Part shown: in pieces, positions 33,386 through 41,728 of the stretch | How the letters are laid out: each line of letters starts with the position of its first letter | Position numbering within the stretch: position 1 is the first letter of the stretch | Assembly (NCBI GenBank): GCA_036521415.1 | Contig: DATDHU010000065.1 | Coordinates: 1 to 64,000, forward strand | DNA: 64,000 bases | Direction of reading: 5' to 3' | Source of the DNA: DASXMT01 sp036521415 | Lineage (GTDB): Bacteria; Actinomycetota; Acidimicrobiia; Acidimicrobiales; RAAP-2 | The notes under the pieces: model-generated | What the model was told of the DNA's origin: nothing | The model's database searches: none | The model's input: the letters and a program-made list of their open reading frames with translations, nothing else | Position numbers and translations under genes: made by a program

Positions 33386-34737
33386 TCCGAGTCCTCCTCG
33401 CCCTGATCTACCTTCAGGTCGTCCCGTGACACGGGATTTCCCTCCTCATCGACCAGCTCGACATTGTCGAGCAGCCAACGCATGGCCTTGGCTTTGCGCT
33501 GGTCCGAGCGTACCGCCGGCAAACGCCCAGCCCGGTCGAGTTCCTCGCGTACCTGGTCGACGTCGGTTTCCAGGCGCTCGGCCATGGCCGCGAGCTCGGT
33601 GTCCAGCTCCTCGTCGCTGACCCCGATCTCCTCGGCCTCGACCAGGGCCCGGAGGGCCAGGTCGGCCTTGACGCCACGGAGGGCGCCCTCTCGGAGCTCG
33701 TCGAGCAGCTGTTGCTCGTCGCGGCCGCTGGCCATGAGGAACTGCTCGATCCCAATCCCTTGGTGCTCGAGCCGATGATTGAGGTCGTGGATCCGCTCGC
33801 GGAGCTCTTCGGCCACCAACACGTCGGGAATGTCTTCGGTCACCAGTTCGACCAGTGCGTCGATGCTCTTCTGCTGGAGGGCCATCTGCGCCTGCACGAT
33901 CCGCATCTGCTTGAGCCGGTTGGTGATATCCGCTCTGAGCTCGTCAGCCGTATCGAACTCGGAGGCCTCGGCGGCCCACTCGTCGGTCACCTCCGGCAAC
34001 TTGAGCTCCTTCACGTCCTTCACCAGCACGCGGAATGAGACCGTCTGGTCCAGTGCCTCGACGGAGCTGTCGAAGGTGAGGATGTCACCGACCTTGGCCC
34101 CCCGGAGCTGGTCATCGAGCTCGGGGACGACCCCGCCGCTCCCCACCTCGTAGAGGAAGTCCTCGGCCGAGAGGTCTTCGTCTGCCTTCGGATCATTGCC
34201 GGCTCCCGGTCCCGAGCGGGTCCCGTGAATGTCCACGGTCACCTGGTCGCCGTCCCGGGCTGGGCGCTTCACGTCGATGAGCTCGCCCGAGGTCGCCCGC
34301 AGCCGATCGATCTGGCTGGTGATGTCCTCTTCGGGGACCTCCAAGGAGGGAAGCGTGACGACCAGGCCCTGGTAGCCGGGGATGGCGACCGTCGGTCGTA
34401 CCTCGACAATCGCGTCGAAAGCCACTGCGCCGGCATCGTTACCCGAGGTGATATCGATCTCCGGGGCGGCGATCGGATCCACCTCGGTGTCGGTCACCGC
34501 CTTGGCATAGAAGTCGGGGAGCGCCTCACGGAGCGCCTCGCCGCGAACGGCCGTGGCGCCGCCCATGCGGGCCTCGATGACTCGCCGTGGCACCTTGCCC
34601 GGGCGAAAACCAGGAACCCGTACCTCGCGGGACAGCCGTCGCATCACCTCGTCGAGGGCCTCGTCGATCTCCGCCTCGTCGATCTCAACGGAGAGACGGA
34701 CCTTATTGCCCTCTTCGGGCGCTGCTGTGGCTCGCAT
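33382..34737 (-). CDS. tig: Trigger factor
   Basis: Ribosome-bound chaperone, 451 residues. N-terminal ribosome-binding domain with the signature loop VPGFRPGKVPRRVIEARMG, FKBP-type prolyl isomerase domain (about 160-245: GDQVTVDIHGTRSG, VGSGGVVPELDDQLRGAKVG) and a C-terminal helical chaperone domain. ATG at 34737; TAGACT lies eleven bases upstream, which would give a very short leader. The frame stays open far upstream without homology. First gene of tig-clpP-clpX. Confidence 0.95.
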   Translation of the reverse strand: MRATAAPEEGNKVRLSVEIDEAEIDEALDEVMRRLSREVRVPGFRPGKVPRRVIEARMGGATAVRGEALREALPDFYAKAVTDTEVDPIAAPEIDITSGNDAGAVAFDAIVEVRPTVAIPGYQGLVVTLPSLEVPEEDITSQIDRLRATSGELIDVKRPARDGDQVTVDIHGTRSGPGAGNDPKADEDLSAEDFLYEVGSGGVVPELDDQLRGAKVGDILTFDSSVEALDQTVSFRVLVKDVKELKLPEVTDEWAAEASEFDTADELRADITNRLKQMRIVQAQMALQQKSIDALVELVTEDIPDVLVAEELRERIHDLNHRLEHQGIGIEQFLMASGRDEQQLLDELREGALRGVKADLALRALVEAEEIGVSDEELDTELAAMAERLETDVDQVREELDRAGRLPAVRSDQRKAKAMRWLLDNVELVDEEGNPVSRDDLKVDQGEEDSE

Positions 34738-34819
34738 ACGAGTAGGTGAGTCTACTGGGCGGTGAGCCTCTTCCTCCCTCGACCGTTTTGCCGCCGGACG
34801 AACCTGATCCCGCTCGGAG

Positions 34820-35026
34820 GAGACCTCGGATTGTCTCAGGGAACAGGGACAGAATCCGGTGCCGGCTACCGCGCGACACCGTGCCCTCGGCGTACCAACC
34901 CCGTTCCACCCGGCGAAGCCACCCTGGATCGACCTCGAAGGCGAGGGCGTCGGCCACCGCCTTGCTGGGATTATCGGTGCCCACCTCGTAGCCCCACTGA
35001 TCGAGCACGTCAAGGACAATGGAGAC
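34820..35026 (-). pseudogene. Fragment of an unidentified DNA-binding-like protein
   Basis: The open frame reads VSIVLDVLDQWGYEVGTDNP and continues with SKAVADALAFEVDPGWLRRV and ERGWYAEGTVSRGSRHRI. This has the helix-helix-turn-helix-wing rhythm and composition of a real protein end, unlike the flanking frame, which is Arg/Pro-rich noise. No start codon or upstream domain fits, so it is treated as a remnant. Family not identified. Confidence 0.4.
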
Positions 35027-35356
35027 CGAGCACGGGTACCAGGAGCGCGTGATCACTGCACACACCGCCCGTCGAAGCGGCCGCCCCCGCAACGGATCGC
35101 CAGCGGTCTCGGCACACCCGGGGCCGGCGTGCCGGTGTCGCGGACGCGCCTTCCGGGCGGTTCCCGTGAAACGGGGGTGTGTGGTTGAGAGGTGTCCACC
35201 CATGGTGGCTTCGTTGACTTGGCCGGCTTTGTCGATGTGCTCGGTTGAGTACATTTCCTCCAACCTACGAACGGGCTGCGACAGTTCCTCGGGTCTCCCT
35301 GTCTGCTCCGTCGGCCGAGGAACTGAAGAGCCCTCTCGGCAATTGCATTTTGGGAT

Positions 35357-35487
35357 CTGCCCACCTTTGGGCGAATTGGTTGGCGACTGCCCACCTTTGG
35401 TCAAATTCAATTTGTGCGCAGCTCCCACCTTTCGCCCAAAGGCGGGCAATTTCCAAGAACCCCCAAAGGCGGGCAATTTCCAAGAAC
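35357..35487. repeat. Opposed pairs of TGCCC[A/G]CCTTTGG repeats
   Basis: Plus-orientation copies CTGCCCACCTTTGG lie at 35357-35370 and 35387-35400, with a degenerate copy at 35421-35434. Two minus-orientation copies lie inside a perfect 26-bp direct repeat (starts CCCAAAGGCGGGCAATTTCC) at 35435-35460 and 35462-35487. Multiple short internal repeats of this kind are typical of transposase-binding ends, for example in IS21-family elements, but no transposase gene remains. Confidence 0.7.
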
Positions 35488-35527
35488 CATAGGGGCCGAG
35501 GCGTCGTCAGCCCGAAGCGGCTCGGAC

Positions 35528-36343
35528 TCAGATCATGAAGGCCATCGCCTCGACGACCCGCCGACCGAGGTCGACATCGCCATCGAGGGCTACCGCTCCC
35601 GTAGCCAGCGCCTCGCTCCCGGAACACCGACCCAGGCCCAGCCGCCAGAACGCGGCCTGGCCCATCGTGAGGGTAGCCGTCGGCGATGCCGGCGCCTCGT
35701 CCAGGCGCACGGCCCGGCCGCCCACGACTCGGACGGCCTCCGAGCGCCCGAGCGGGCCGGTGACCGTGAAGACCACGGTCGTGCCGTCAGGAGGAGCGAC
35801 CTTCTTCCCCACCGTGTACCCCACCGTCAGAAAGCACCGGTCCAAGGTGACCGCCTCACCAGCGCCGTCACGGCCGCCCGGCCGGTCGATGGCCAGGCGG
35901 ATGTCCTGTTCGTGGGCCCACGAGTCGAAGACCCTGACCGTCATGAACGTCCGATACGGGACGTCCCCGATGGGGCTCCATCCGATCTCCTCGAACCGCT
36001 CGGTCGAGAAGGATCGGAGCGATTCGAGGCGCCGAGCCGCCGTCTCCTCGAATTCGGCCAGAACCTCGTCGCCCGGCGTGCCCCGTCGCTGCTCGATCCA
36101 CGGCTCGTTGATCTCGCCGATGGGGTTCCTCACGTATGCGGGCAGTTCGGCTAGCGGGGGTGGGGCCGGGTCACCGAGAAGCGACCGCTCAATGGCGAGG
36201 AGATGCGACACCTGGTCGCGGACCGACCACCCCGGGCAGTCGGTTGGCAGGGCCCACTGTTCGGGGGTCAGGCCCTTACAGGCTGCGGCGGCAGAGGCCC
36301 ACACCTCGGCCAGCTGGCCGATAACCACCTCGTCGTTGGGCAT
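35528..36343 (-). CDS. DinB-like mycothiol-dependent maleylpyruvate-isomerase family protein
   Basis: 271 residues. The N-terminal half fits the metal-binding four-helix fold: WALPTDCPGWSVRDQVSHLL with a ligand His at the end of the motif, and DSWAHEQDIRLAI with the second His. The C-terminal ~90 residues resemble the SCP2-like/MDMPI C-terminal domain (VVFTVTGPLGRSEAVRVVGG, TATLTMGQAAFWRLG). Members are mycothiol-dependent isomerases or thiol transferases; the substrate here is unknown. It starts three bases after the glutathione-peroxidase stop, so the two probably form an operon. Confidence 0.85.
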   Translation of the reverse strand: MPNDEVVIGQLAEVWASAAAACKGLTPEQWALPTDCPGWSVRDQVSHLLAIERSLLGDPAPPPLAELPAYVRNPIGEINEPWIEQRRGTPGDEVLAEFEETAARRLESLRSFSTERFEEIGWSPIGDVPYRTFMTVRVFDSWAHEQDIRLAIDRPGGRDGAGEAVTLDRCFLTVGYTVGKKVAPPDGTTVVFTVTGPLGRSEAVRVVGGRAVRLDEAPASPTATLTMGQAAFWRLGLGRCSGSEALATGAVALDGDVDLGRRVVEAMAFMI

Positions 36344-36346
36344 GGC

Positions 36347-36835
36347 TCAGCCTGGCAGCGTGGCCTCGATCGCGTCGACGACCTCGGGCGCCTCGGGGTC
36401 GACAGTCGGGCGGAAGCGCCTCACGATCTCACCGCCCGGTGACACCAAGAACTTCTCGAAGTTCCACTGCACGTCCCCGGCTTCGCCCTCGGCGTCGGGC
36501 ACGGCGGTGAGCTCGTCGTAGATGGGATGACGGTTCCCGCCGTTGACGTCGACCTTCTCGAACAAAGGGAAGGAAACCCCGTAGGTGGCCGAACAGAACT
36601 CGGCGATCTCATCGGACGTTCCCGGCTCCTGCCCGGCGAACTGGTTGCACGGGAACCCGAGGACCGAGAAGCCACGGTCGCCGTAGGTACGCTGCAACCG
36701 TTCGAGGCCCTCGTACTGGGGCGTCAGCCCGCATTTCGACGCCACGTTCACGAGCAACAGGGCCTTGCCCTCGAAGTCGCCGAGCGACGCGTCTTCACCG
36801 GACAGGGTGTGAATGGTCGGTTCATAGATGGTCAT
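36347..36835 (-). CDS. Glutathione-peroxidase-family thiol peroxidase
   Basis: 162 residues. Peroxidatic Cys in VNVASKCGLTPQYEGLE, Gln in GFPCNQFAGQEPG (with the resolving-type Cys) and Trp in VQWNFEKFLV complete the catalytic triad/tetrad. Bacterial members usually use thioredoxin instead of glutathione, and actinobacteria lack glutathione. The ATG is six bases after TAAGCT and lacks a Shine-Dalgarno, so it is probably leaderless. Operon with the DinB-like gene. Confidence 0.92.
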   Translation of the reverse strand: MTIYEPTIHTLSGEDASLGDFEGKALLLVNVASKCGLTPQYEGLERLQRTYGDRGFSVLGFPCNQFAGQEPGTSDEIAEFCSATYGVSFPLFEKVDVNGGNRHPIYDELTAVPDAEGEAGDVQWNFEKFLVSPGGEIVRRFRPTVDPEAPEVVDAIEATLPG

Positions 36836-36841
36836 GGTGTC

Positions 36842-36847
36842 AGCTTA
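36842..36847 (-). promoter_or_regulatory. -10 box of the peroxidase gene (leaderless type)
   Basis: TAAGCT on the minus strand, then GACACC and ATG. Confidence 0.6.
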
Positions 36848-37085
36848 GGACCGACCCATGCCCGGCGACCCAGTCGGCCCGAGTGCACCCTCGGAGGCCC
36901 ATGTGAGCCACCGCTCGGGCGTTGCACGGTCCCGGGAAGGCGGCGCACGGGGAAAACACGCCGCGAGCAGAATTAGCTGCCAGCTAGCAAAACCGCCCTC
37001 CATCCCCCATCCGACGATCGGGTGCCGATACGTTCGGATCGTCCACATCCGGGATCGTTCCCATCCAAGATCTGAGGAGGAAGCA

Positions 37086-37241
37086 ATGGCGTCATACGAG
37101 GGTTACTGCGTGAAATGCCGAGAAAAGCGAAATTTCGACGGGCACGAGGTCGAATTGGCCAACGGCCGACGCGCGGCGCAGGGCACCTGCCCGACCTGCG
37201 GCACGAAGATGAACCGGATCCTCGGCAAGAAGAAGGACTAG
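37086..37241 (+). CDS. Small Cys-rich protein (DUF5679-like)
   Basis: 51 residues: MASYEGYCVKCREKRNFDGH followed by CPTCGTKMNRILGKKKD. Two CxxC pairs suggest a zinc ribbon, and the short Lys-rich end fits nucleic-acid or ribosome contact. The family is widespread in actinobacteria and chloroflexi with unknown function. AGGAGG lies six bases before the ATG. Runs convergently to ppx. Confidence 0.8.
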   Translation: MASYEGYCVKCREKRNFDGHEVELANGRRAAQGTCPTCGTKMNRILGKKKD

Positions 37242-37250
37242 CCGAGCGAA

Positions 37251-38249
37251 CTAGGCAATCGCGTTCACCGGGTCCCCAGCGCCCGTCGTGAGCTCAGGTT
37301 GCAGCGAGAGGGCGCCGAATACGGCGCCTTCTCGTAATCCCCAGTCACTGACTACCAGTCGGCCGAGGTCCAACACGTCGACGAGGGTGGCCAGCACCAC
37401 CGCTCCGACGGGAAGCAACGGCGCCCGACGGGCCTGCACGCCGGGAAGCTCCAAACAGGCGGTCAGGTCCAGCGTGGCCAGCCGGTCGGCCAGGTCGTGG
37501 AGTTGCCCGGCGGGAAGTTCCACCTGGTTGACCTGAACGGTTGAGGCGTTCGGAGCGGGTGGTCGGTGCAATCCCATGGCCAGCCGGGCCAATGCGCGCA
37601 CCGTCCCCCCGCTGGCCACGGCTCGGTCTCCGGCCGACGGGTGAGCGGCCAGGATCTCGGTAATCGGCTTGGCGCGTTCGATCGTCGCCGATTCGATAGC
37701 CCGCCGATCGCGCCTCGACAGCGGATCGCCGGTGGCCAGCTCGCCCCGGAGGCGAGCGGTGCCCAGGGCGACGCTGGTCACAGCCAGGATCTCGTTGGCA
37801 TTGCCGATGCCGGCTTCCAGGCTCCCGCCGCCCAGATCGAGCCCGAGAACGGGATCGGCTCCCATCCACACGCCTGCTCGCTGGCCATAAAAGCACAGTC
37901 GGGCTTCCTCCTCGCCGCTCAAGAGCGTGATGGGGCTGCCCACGATGGCCTCCAGCCGGCCCAGCAGACTGGGGCCGTTGGATGCGTCGCGGAGCGCGGC
38001 GGTGGCCAGTGCCACCACCACGTCGACGCCGGCTTCGTCGGCGGTCGTCCGGAGGCGACGAACCACCCGGGTTGCAATCGCCGCTCGGTCGGCCGGCACA
38101 CCACCGGTGCGGGCCACCTCGGTGCCGAGATGGAGGAAGGAGCGACGCCGGAGGACAGGAACCAACATGCCGTCTCGTCCAGCGTCCACCACCATGAGAT
38201 GGAACGAGCTGCTTCCGAGATCGAAGACGGCAACACGGACGGACGGCAT
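37251..38249 (-). CDS. Exopolyphosphatase / (p)ppGpp phosphohydrolase family (Ppx/GppA)
   Basis: 332 residues. ASKHA-type fold: phosphate loop VAVFDLGSSSFHLMVVD at the start, VVVALATAALRDASNG, LLSGEEEARLCFYG and the second phosphate loop VLGLDLGGGSLEAGIG. The fold degrades polyphosphate or removes the 5' phosphate of pppGpp. It is short, lacking the HD and C-terminal domains of long PPX, as in actinobacterial Ppx1-type proteins. The ATG at 38249 is seven bases after TAGCGT; longer in-frame starts lack support. Confidence 0.88.
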   Translation of the reverse strand: MPSVRVAVFDLGSSSFHLMVVDAGRDGMLVPVLRRRSFLHLGTEVARTGGVPADRAAIATRVVRRLRTTADEAGVDVVVALATAALRDASNGPSLLGRLEAIVGSPITLLSGEEEARLCFYGQRAGVWMGADPVLGLDLGGGSLEAGIGNANEILAVTSVALGTARLRGELATGDPLSRRDRRAIESATIERAKPITEILAAHPSAGDRAVASGGTVRALARLAMGLHRPPAPNASTVQVNQVELPAGQLHDLADRLATLDLTACLELPGVQARRAPLLPVGAVVLATLVDVLDLGRLVVSDWGLREGAVFGALSLQPELTTGAGDPVNAIA

Positions 38250-38256
38250 CGGCGTG

Positions 38257-38262
38257 ACGCTA
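38257..38262 (-). promoter_or_regulatory. -10 box of ppx/gppA (near-leaderless)
   Basis: TAGCGT on the minus strand, seven bases before the ATG at 38249. Confidence 0.5.
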
Positions 38263-38393
38263 TCCCGCTGACCGGCTTCGCACGAGACGTATGTCCGGCC
38301 GACGCGAGCGGCGGGGTGCATCGAAGCCGCCGATGGCGCGCCTCGCCTAACCTGGGGTGCTCGGAGTCCCGGTCAACCGGCTGGCGACGACAT

Positions 38394-38470
38394 CGGGGCG
38401 TAGCGCAGCTTGGCAGCGCGCCTGCTTTGGGAGCAGGAGGTCGCGGGTTCAAATCCCGCCGCCCCGACCA
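38394..38470 (+). tRNA. tRNA-Pro (anticodon TGG)
   Basis: Cloverleaf reads directly: acceptor CGGGGCG/CGCCCCG, D arm, anticodon stem CCTGC/GCAGG with loop TTTGGGA (anticodon TGG at 38428-38430), T loop GTTCAAATC, discriminator A and an encoded CCA. A TAACCT about 40 bases upstream may be its -10. Confidence 0.96.
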
Positions 38471-38633
38471 GCTGGGCTTGACCCCACTCAGGGCTTGCCT
38501 TACCTCTCTGCCCTCTCGTCTGCACTCCCGGCTTGCCCAACATCGCGGCAAAGAGGAACACGACGTGGTCCGCCCGGCCGTGGTCCGCGCGGCGACTGTG
38601 GAGTGAACGAGGGCCCGAACGTGCCCCGGCAAC

Positions 38634-39368
38634 TCAGTGGTGGACGTGGGTGACGATGGTGTCCAGGTCGGTCACGGCCAGGCCCAGGTCACGGCGGGCG
38701 TTGGCCAGATCGGACCGCGCAGAGGTGAGCACGCCCTGGTTGGACGGATAGGACTCGGGGAGGAGGGCCAGGAGGGACGATGAAACCCCGGCGGTGGCGC
38801 TCTCGGCCGCGGCCAGCTGTCGCTGGAAGTCGGTGAACGCCGACTTGACCGTGGCCGGAACCGGGGAGGCCTGGTTCGCGGCGGGCGCCAGCGCGCTCTG
38901 GATCCCCGGTACGCGAGCGGACATCTGGGCTTCGATGCTGGCAGAGAAGTCGGCGGCCAGCACCATGTCGGCCGCTGGGACCTGGAGGGCCAGCACCCGA
39001 TAATCCTGGACCATGGCCGTTTGGTCGGCCGCCACCTCCTCCTGGGTGGTGTCGGACGGCACCTTGGCCGCCAGAGCGTTCATACCGGTCAGGGCCTGGG
39101 TGAGCAACGCGGTGAGCATCGCCTGGTTATCGGGCACAATTGTCTTGGAGCTGCCCGCCGCCCCGAGGACCCGGCGCAAGGCGACCTGGCGGACGGCGAT
39201 CGCCGCGGCCAGTTGTGACCGGGCGCCGGCCACGCCGGTCGGCGGAGTGGTCGTCTTCGACGTGGCCGCGGTGGAGGTTCCGGCGAACAGACCGGAGGTG
39301 ACCAGCGACGCGCACAGCACCAGCGTCGCCAGCAGTGTTCCCCGGCGAAGGGGGTGGCGGGGTCTCAT
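38634..39368 (-). CDS. Secreted helical protein of unknown function
   Basis: 244 residues. Sec signal: basic MRPRHPLRRG, hydrophobic core about 10-27, and a likely cleavage after an Ala-rich TSTAA. The mature part is Ala/Leu/Gln/Ser-rich and almost wholly helical (for example AADMVLAADFSASIEAQMSA), with no cysteines, resembling a helical bundle or coiled coil. No family is recognised. It follows tRNA-Pro on the opposite strand and has no operon partner. Start ATG at 39368 without a clear Shine-Dalgarno. Confidence 0.65.
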   Translation of the reverse strand: MRPRHPLRRGTLLATLVLCASLVTSGLFAGTSTAATSKTTTPPTGVAGARSQLAAAIAVRQVALRRVLGAAGSSKTIVPDNQAMLTALLTQALTGMNALAAKVPSDTTQEEVAADQTAMVQDYRVLALQVPAADMVLAADFSASIEAQMSARVPGIQSALAPAANQASPVPATVKSAFTDFQRQLAAAESATAGVSSSLLALLPESYPSNQGVLTSARSDLANARRDLGLAVTDLDTIVTHVHH

Positions 39369-39498
39369 CTCGCTGGTACCGGAGGGCGGTGGGAATCAAG
39401 TGAGGACATGGGAACGAGCAAGGTTGCCACACCGCGCCGGAGGAGTGGCGGCGTCAATCGCCGCCCGCCCGGAGAGGCGCTCCGGCGCGGACCCCGTG

Positions 39499-39504
39499 TA
39501 CCGT
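39499..39504 (+). promoter_or_regulatory. -10 box of the metallo-hydrolase gene (near-leaderless)
   Basis: TACCGT, seven bases before the GTG at 39512. It overlaps the upstream GTG at 39503, so that codon would not be transcribed as a start. Confidence 0.45.
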
Positions 39505-39511
39505 GCCCACC

Positions 39512-40561
39512 GTGGTTCAGGTCACCGGCACACTCCAAAAAGACGCATGGGACAAGAACGTCCTACCCCCAGTCGAGCAGGTCAGGCCGGGCCTTTGGTC
39601 GATCCCCGTCCCCATTCCCAACAACCCACTCCGGTACGTTCTGGTCTACGCCATGGAGCTCGGAGGCGGCGGGGTGGCCATTGTGGACGCCGGATGGAAC
39701 ACCGACGAGGCATTTGCATCGCTCAACAACGGTCTGGTCACCGCGGGAGGGTCCATCTCCGACGTACGGGCCGTGCTCGTCACCCACAACCATCCCGACC
39801 ACTATGGGTTGGCCGGCAGGGTGCGCGCCGAGTCGGGCGCGTGGATCGGGCTCCATCCGGCCGACGCCAGGACACTCGAGGCCCGCTACGGCGACACCGA
39901 TGAGCTCCTGGCCCAGATGAACACCTTCCTCATCGACTCGGGCGTGCCCGATGACAAGCTCCCGGATCTCAACCTCGCCTCCATGATGATCAAGTCACAG
40001 GTCACCATGGCCCTGCCCGACGTCTTATTCGAGGACGGCAAGCACATCGACCTTCCCGGCTGGGACCTGACCACCATCTGGACGCCGGGACACTCCCCCG
40101 GCCACGTCTGCTTCTACAGCGAGGACCAACGGCTGTTGCTGTCCGGGGACCATGTGCTGCCCCGGATCACCCCGAACATCTCGGTCCACGCTCAGCAATT
40201 CCCAAATCCGTTGGGTGACTACCTCGAATCGCTGCTGAAGATCCAGAACCTGGATACCGAGGAGGTGCTCCCGGCTCACGAGTACCGCTTCGCCGATCTC
40301 CAGAACCGGCTCGTAGAGCTCATGAAGCACCATGGCGACCGCCTAGAGGAGATCGAGCAGGTGGTGGCCGACCATCCTGGGTCGACGGCCTGGGAGATCA
40401 CCATCCAGCTCAAATGGTCACGGCCGTGGGACCAGATCCAGGACTACATGCAGCGCTCGGCCAATGGCGAGACTCTGGCCCACTGCGTGCTCCTGGAGCT
40501 CCACGACCGGATCCGCCGCGAGGGGCACAACCCGGCCCGGTTCTATGTCATCGAGCAGTAG
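39512..40561 (+). CDS. Metallo-beta-lactamase-fold hydrolase
   Basis: 349 residues from the GTG at 39512 (three more from the in-frame GTG at 39503). The metal-binding motif THNHPDHYG gives HxHxDH, and further ligands are the His in GHSPGHVCFY and the Asp in LLSGDHVLP. A C-terminal helical part (about 250-345) resembles that of lactamase-family proteins with a winged-helix/dimer end (LEEIEQVVADHPGSTAWEIT). Substrate not predictable; glyoxalase II-, lactonase- and thioesterase-like roles are all possible. Monocistronic. Confidence 0.85.
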   Translation: MVQVTGTLQKDAWDKNVLPPVEQVRPGLWSIPVPIPNNPLRYVLVYAMELGGGGVAIVDAGWNTDEAFASLNNGLVTAGGSISDVRAVLVTHNHPDHYGLAGRVRAESGAWIGLHPADARTLEARYGDTDELLAQMNTFLIDSGVPDDKLPDLNLASMMIKSQVTMALPDVLFEDGKHIDLPGWDLTTIWTPGHSPGHVCFYSEDQRLLLSGDHVLPRITPNISVHAQQFPNPLGDYLESLLKIQNLDTEEVLPAHEYRFADLQNRLVELMKHHGDRLEEIEQVVADHPGSTAWEITIQLKWSRPWDQIQDYMQRSANGETLAHCVLLELHDRIRREGHNPARFYVIEQ

Positions 40562-40574
40562 GGGTTCTCCGCCG

Positions 40575-41348
40575 TCACCGCGCGGGGTCGGACTTGGAGG
40601 CGGTTGTCGTGTCGATCTCGGGCGTGGAGGCCGAGTCTTCAGTGGGCTCGCTCCCCTCACCGAACTCGGCTGTCAGCCTCCGCTTCTCACGCCGTTTCAA
40701 CAGCACCTGGACGACGACGGCCACAACAACCAGGCCACCGATCCCGGCGAGCGACCACAGGCCGACCTCACGCAATATTCGCTCGAAGGAGAGCCCGACC
40801 ACGTACCCGAGCAGGGTGTAGCCCACTCCCCACAGGATGCCGCCGAGGGCGTTGTAGAAGAGGAACGTCCGGTACCGCAATCCGCTGAACCCGGCCAGGC
40901 CGGGAATGATCGCTCGGGCAAAGGCGATGAACCGCCCGAGGAAAACGGCAGGACCGCCGTAGCGCTCGAGCAGCTGCATGGTCTTTCTGACCCCCAGGTT
41001 TCCCTTCAAGGGCCGGTGGTCGAGCAACCACGGCCCCGCCTTCTTACCCACTTCGAAGCCGACGCTGTCACCAACGATGGCGCACACCACCACCACGACG
41101 ATCATGATCTCCAAGTTGACCTGATGGAGACCGGCGAGCACGCCCCCGATGACGACGGCCGTCTCACCCGGGATGAAGAACCCGACCAACAGGGCGGCCT
41201 CGGCAAAAGCCAGGAAACCCACGAGGGCGTAGGCCGACGGACCGTGGAAGTGGAGCAGCCTCCCCACGAAGCCACCAGGGAGCTGTTGGCCCGATGAGGC
41301 GGCCACCAGGCGCACCATGACCAGGCCCACGACGCTGGGAAGGTTCAC
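40575..41348 (-). CDS. DedA-family membrane protein
   Basis: 257 residues with about five membrane segments. Family motifs: GFFIPGETAVVIGGVLA and the conserved GRFIAFARAIIPGLAGFSGL with key Arg residues. DedA proteins include polyprenyl- or phospholipid-flippase-like transporters (UptA). An acidic, Ser/Thr-rich cytoplasmic tail ends the protein. GTG start at 41348 overlapping the stop of the zinc-ribbon gene (GTGA), so it is coupled to parA and that gene. Confidence 0.88.
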   Translation of the reverse strand: MNLPSVVGLVMVRLVAASSGQQLPGGFVGRLLHFHGPSAYALVGFLAFAEAALLVGFFIPGETAVVIGGVLAGLHQVNLEIMIVVVVVCAIVGDSVGFEVGKKAGPWLLDHRPLKGNLGVRKTMQLLERYGGPAVFLGRFIAFARAIIPGLAGFSGLRYRTFLFYNALGGILWGVGYTLLGYVVGLSFERILREVGLWSLAGIGGLVVVAVVVQVLLKRREKRRLTAEFGEGSEPTEDSASTPEIDTTTASKSDPAR

Positions 41349-41728
41349 GGAAAGAGGGTCACGCTGAGCCACGCCCGGCGGCGACAGGCCGGGCAGGTCA
41401 TCCTGTGGTCGAAGGTTCGTCCCGGGAACCAGATGCCAAGTGGGAACTGGAGGACGAGGAGATCGAGCAGGCCGATGCGGGAGACCTGGCCGCAGGCCGA
41501 ACAGGTCACGGTGAACGCACCCCGATCGGGCATGGGGTCGCCGGACGGCGCCGTGGGCCCATCGACGTCGGAACCGCCCTCGGTATAGAGAGCGTGCTTG
41601 CCCAGCGGGCGCGCTCGCCGCGGGCGGGCGGACCGCCCGCCGGTGGTCGATCGCCCGTCCTCGGTGGTCGCCTCCACCGGCATCCAGAAGAGGGCGCGCT
41701 TGCCCAGCGGGTCGGGACCGTCGGTCAT
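41345..41728 (-). CDS. Small zinc-ribbon protein with a duplicated PLGKxAL motif
   Basis: 127 residues. The ATG at 41728 overlaps the parA stop (ATGA) and the stop overlaps the dedA start (GTGA). The N-terminal disordered half has two copies of a short motif, DPLGKRALFW (residues 6-15) and RPLGKHALYT (residues 40-49). The C-terminal half has two CxxC pairs (TCSACGQVS and TCPACRRRAW) spaced for one zinc site, with a hydrophobic IGLLDLLVLQFPLGIWFPG between them. No known family or catalytic motif. Position suggests a partner of the ParA ATPase or of DedA. Confidence 0.65.
   Translation of the reverse strand: MTDGPDPLGKRALFWMPVEATTEDGRSTTGGRSARPRRARPLGKHALYTEGGSDVDGPTAPSGDPMPDRGAFTVTCSACGQVSRIGLLDLLVLQFPLGIWFPGRTFDHRMTCPACRRRAWLSVTLFP

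Larger units (their letters stand above)
34738..35527. other. 790-base stretch without an intact gene
   Basis: Between tig and the DinB-like gene. It holds a fragment of a winged-helix-like coding sequence (34820-35026, minus), a GTTTCACGGGAAC-type palindrome near 35160, and four copies of a TGCCC[A/G]CCTTTGG word in two orientations (35357-35487). No tRNA or intact ORF with homology was seen. The appearance is of a decayed insertion. Confidence 0.6.

Noticed and set aside
35019..35492. 157-codon plus-strand ORF in the decayed stretch
   Set aside because: It reads through the short repeats (AGNFQEPPKAGNFQEP) and shows no protein-like conservation.
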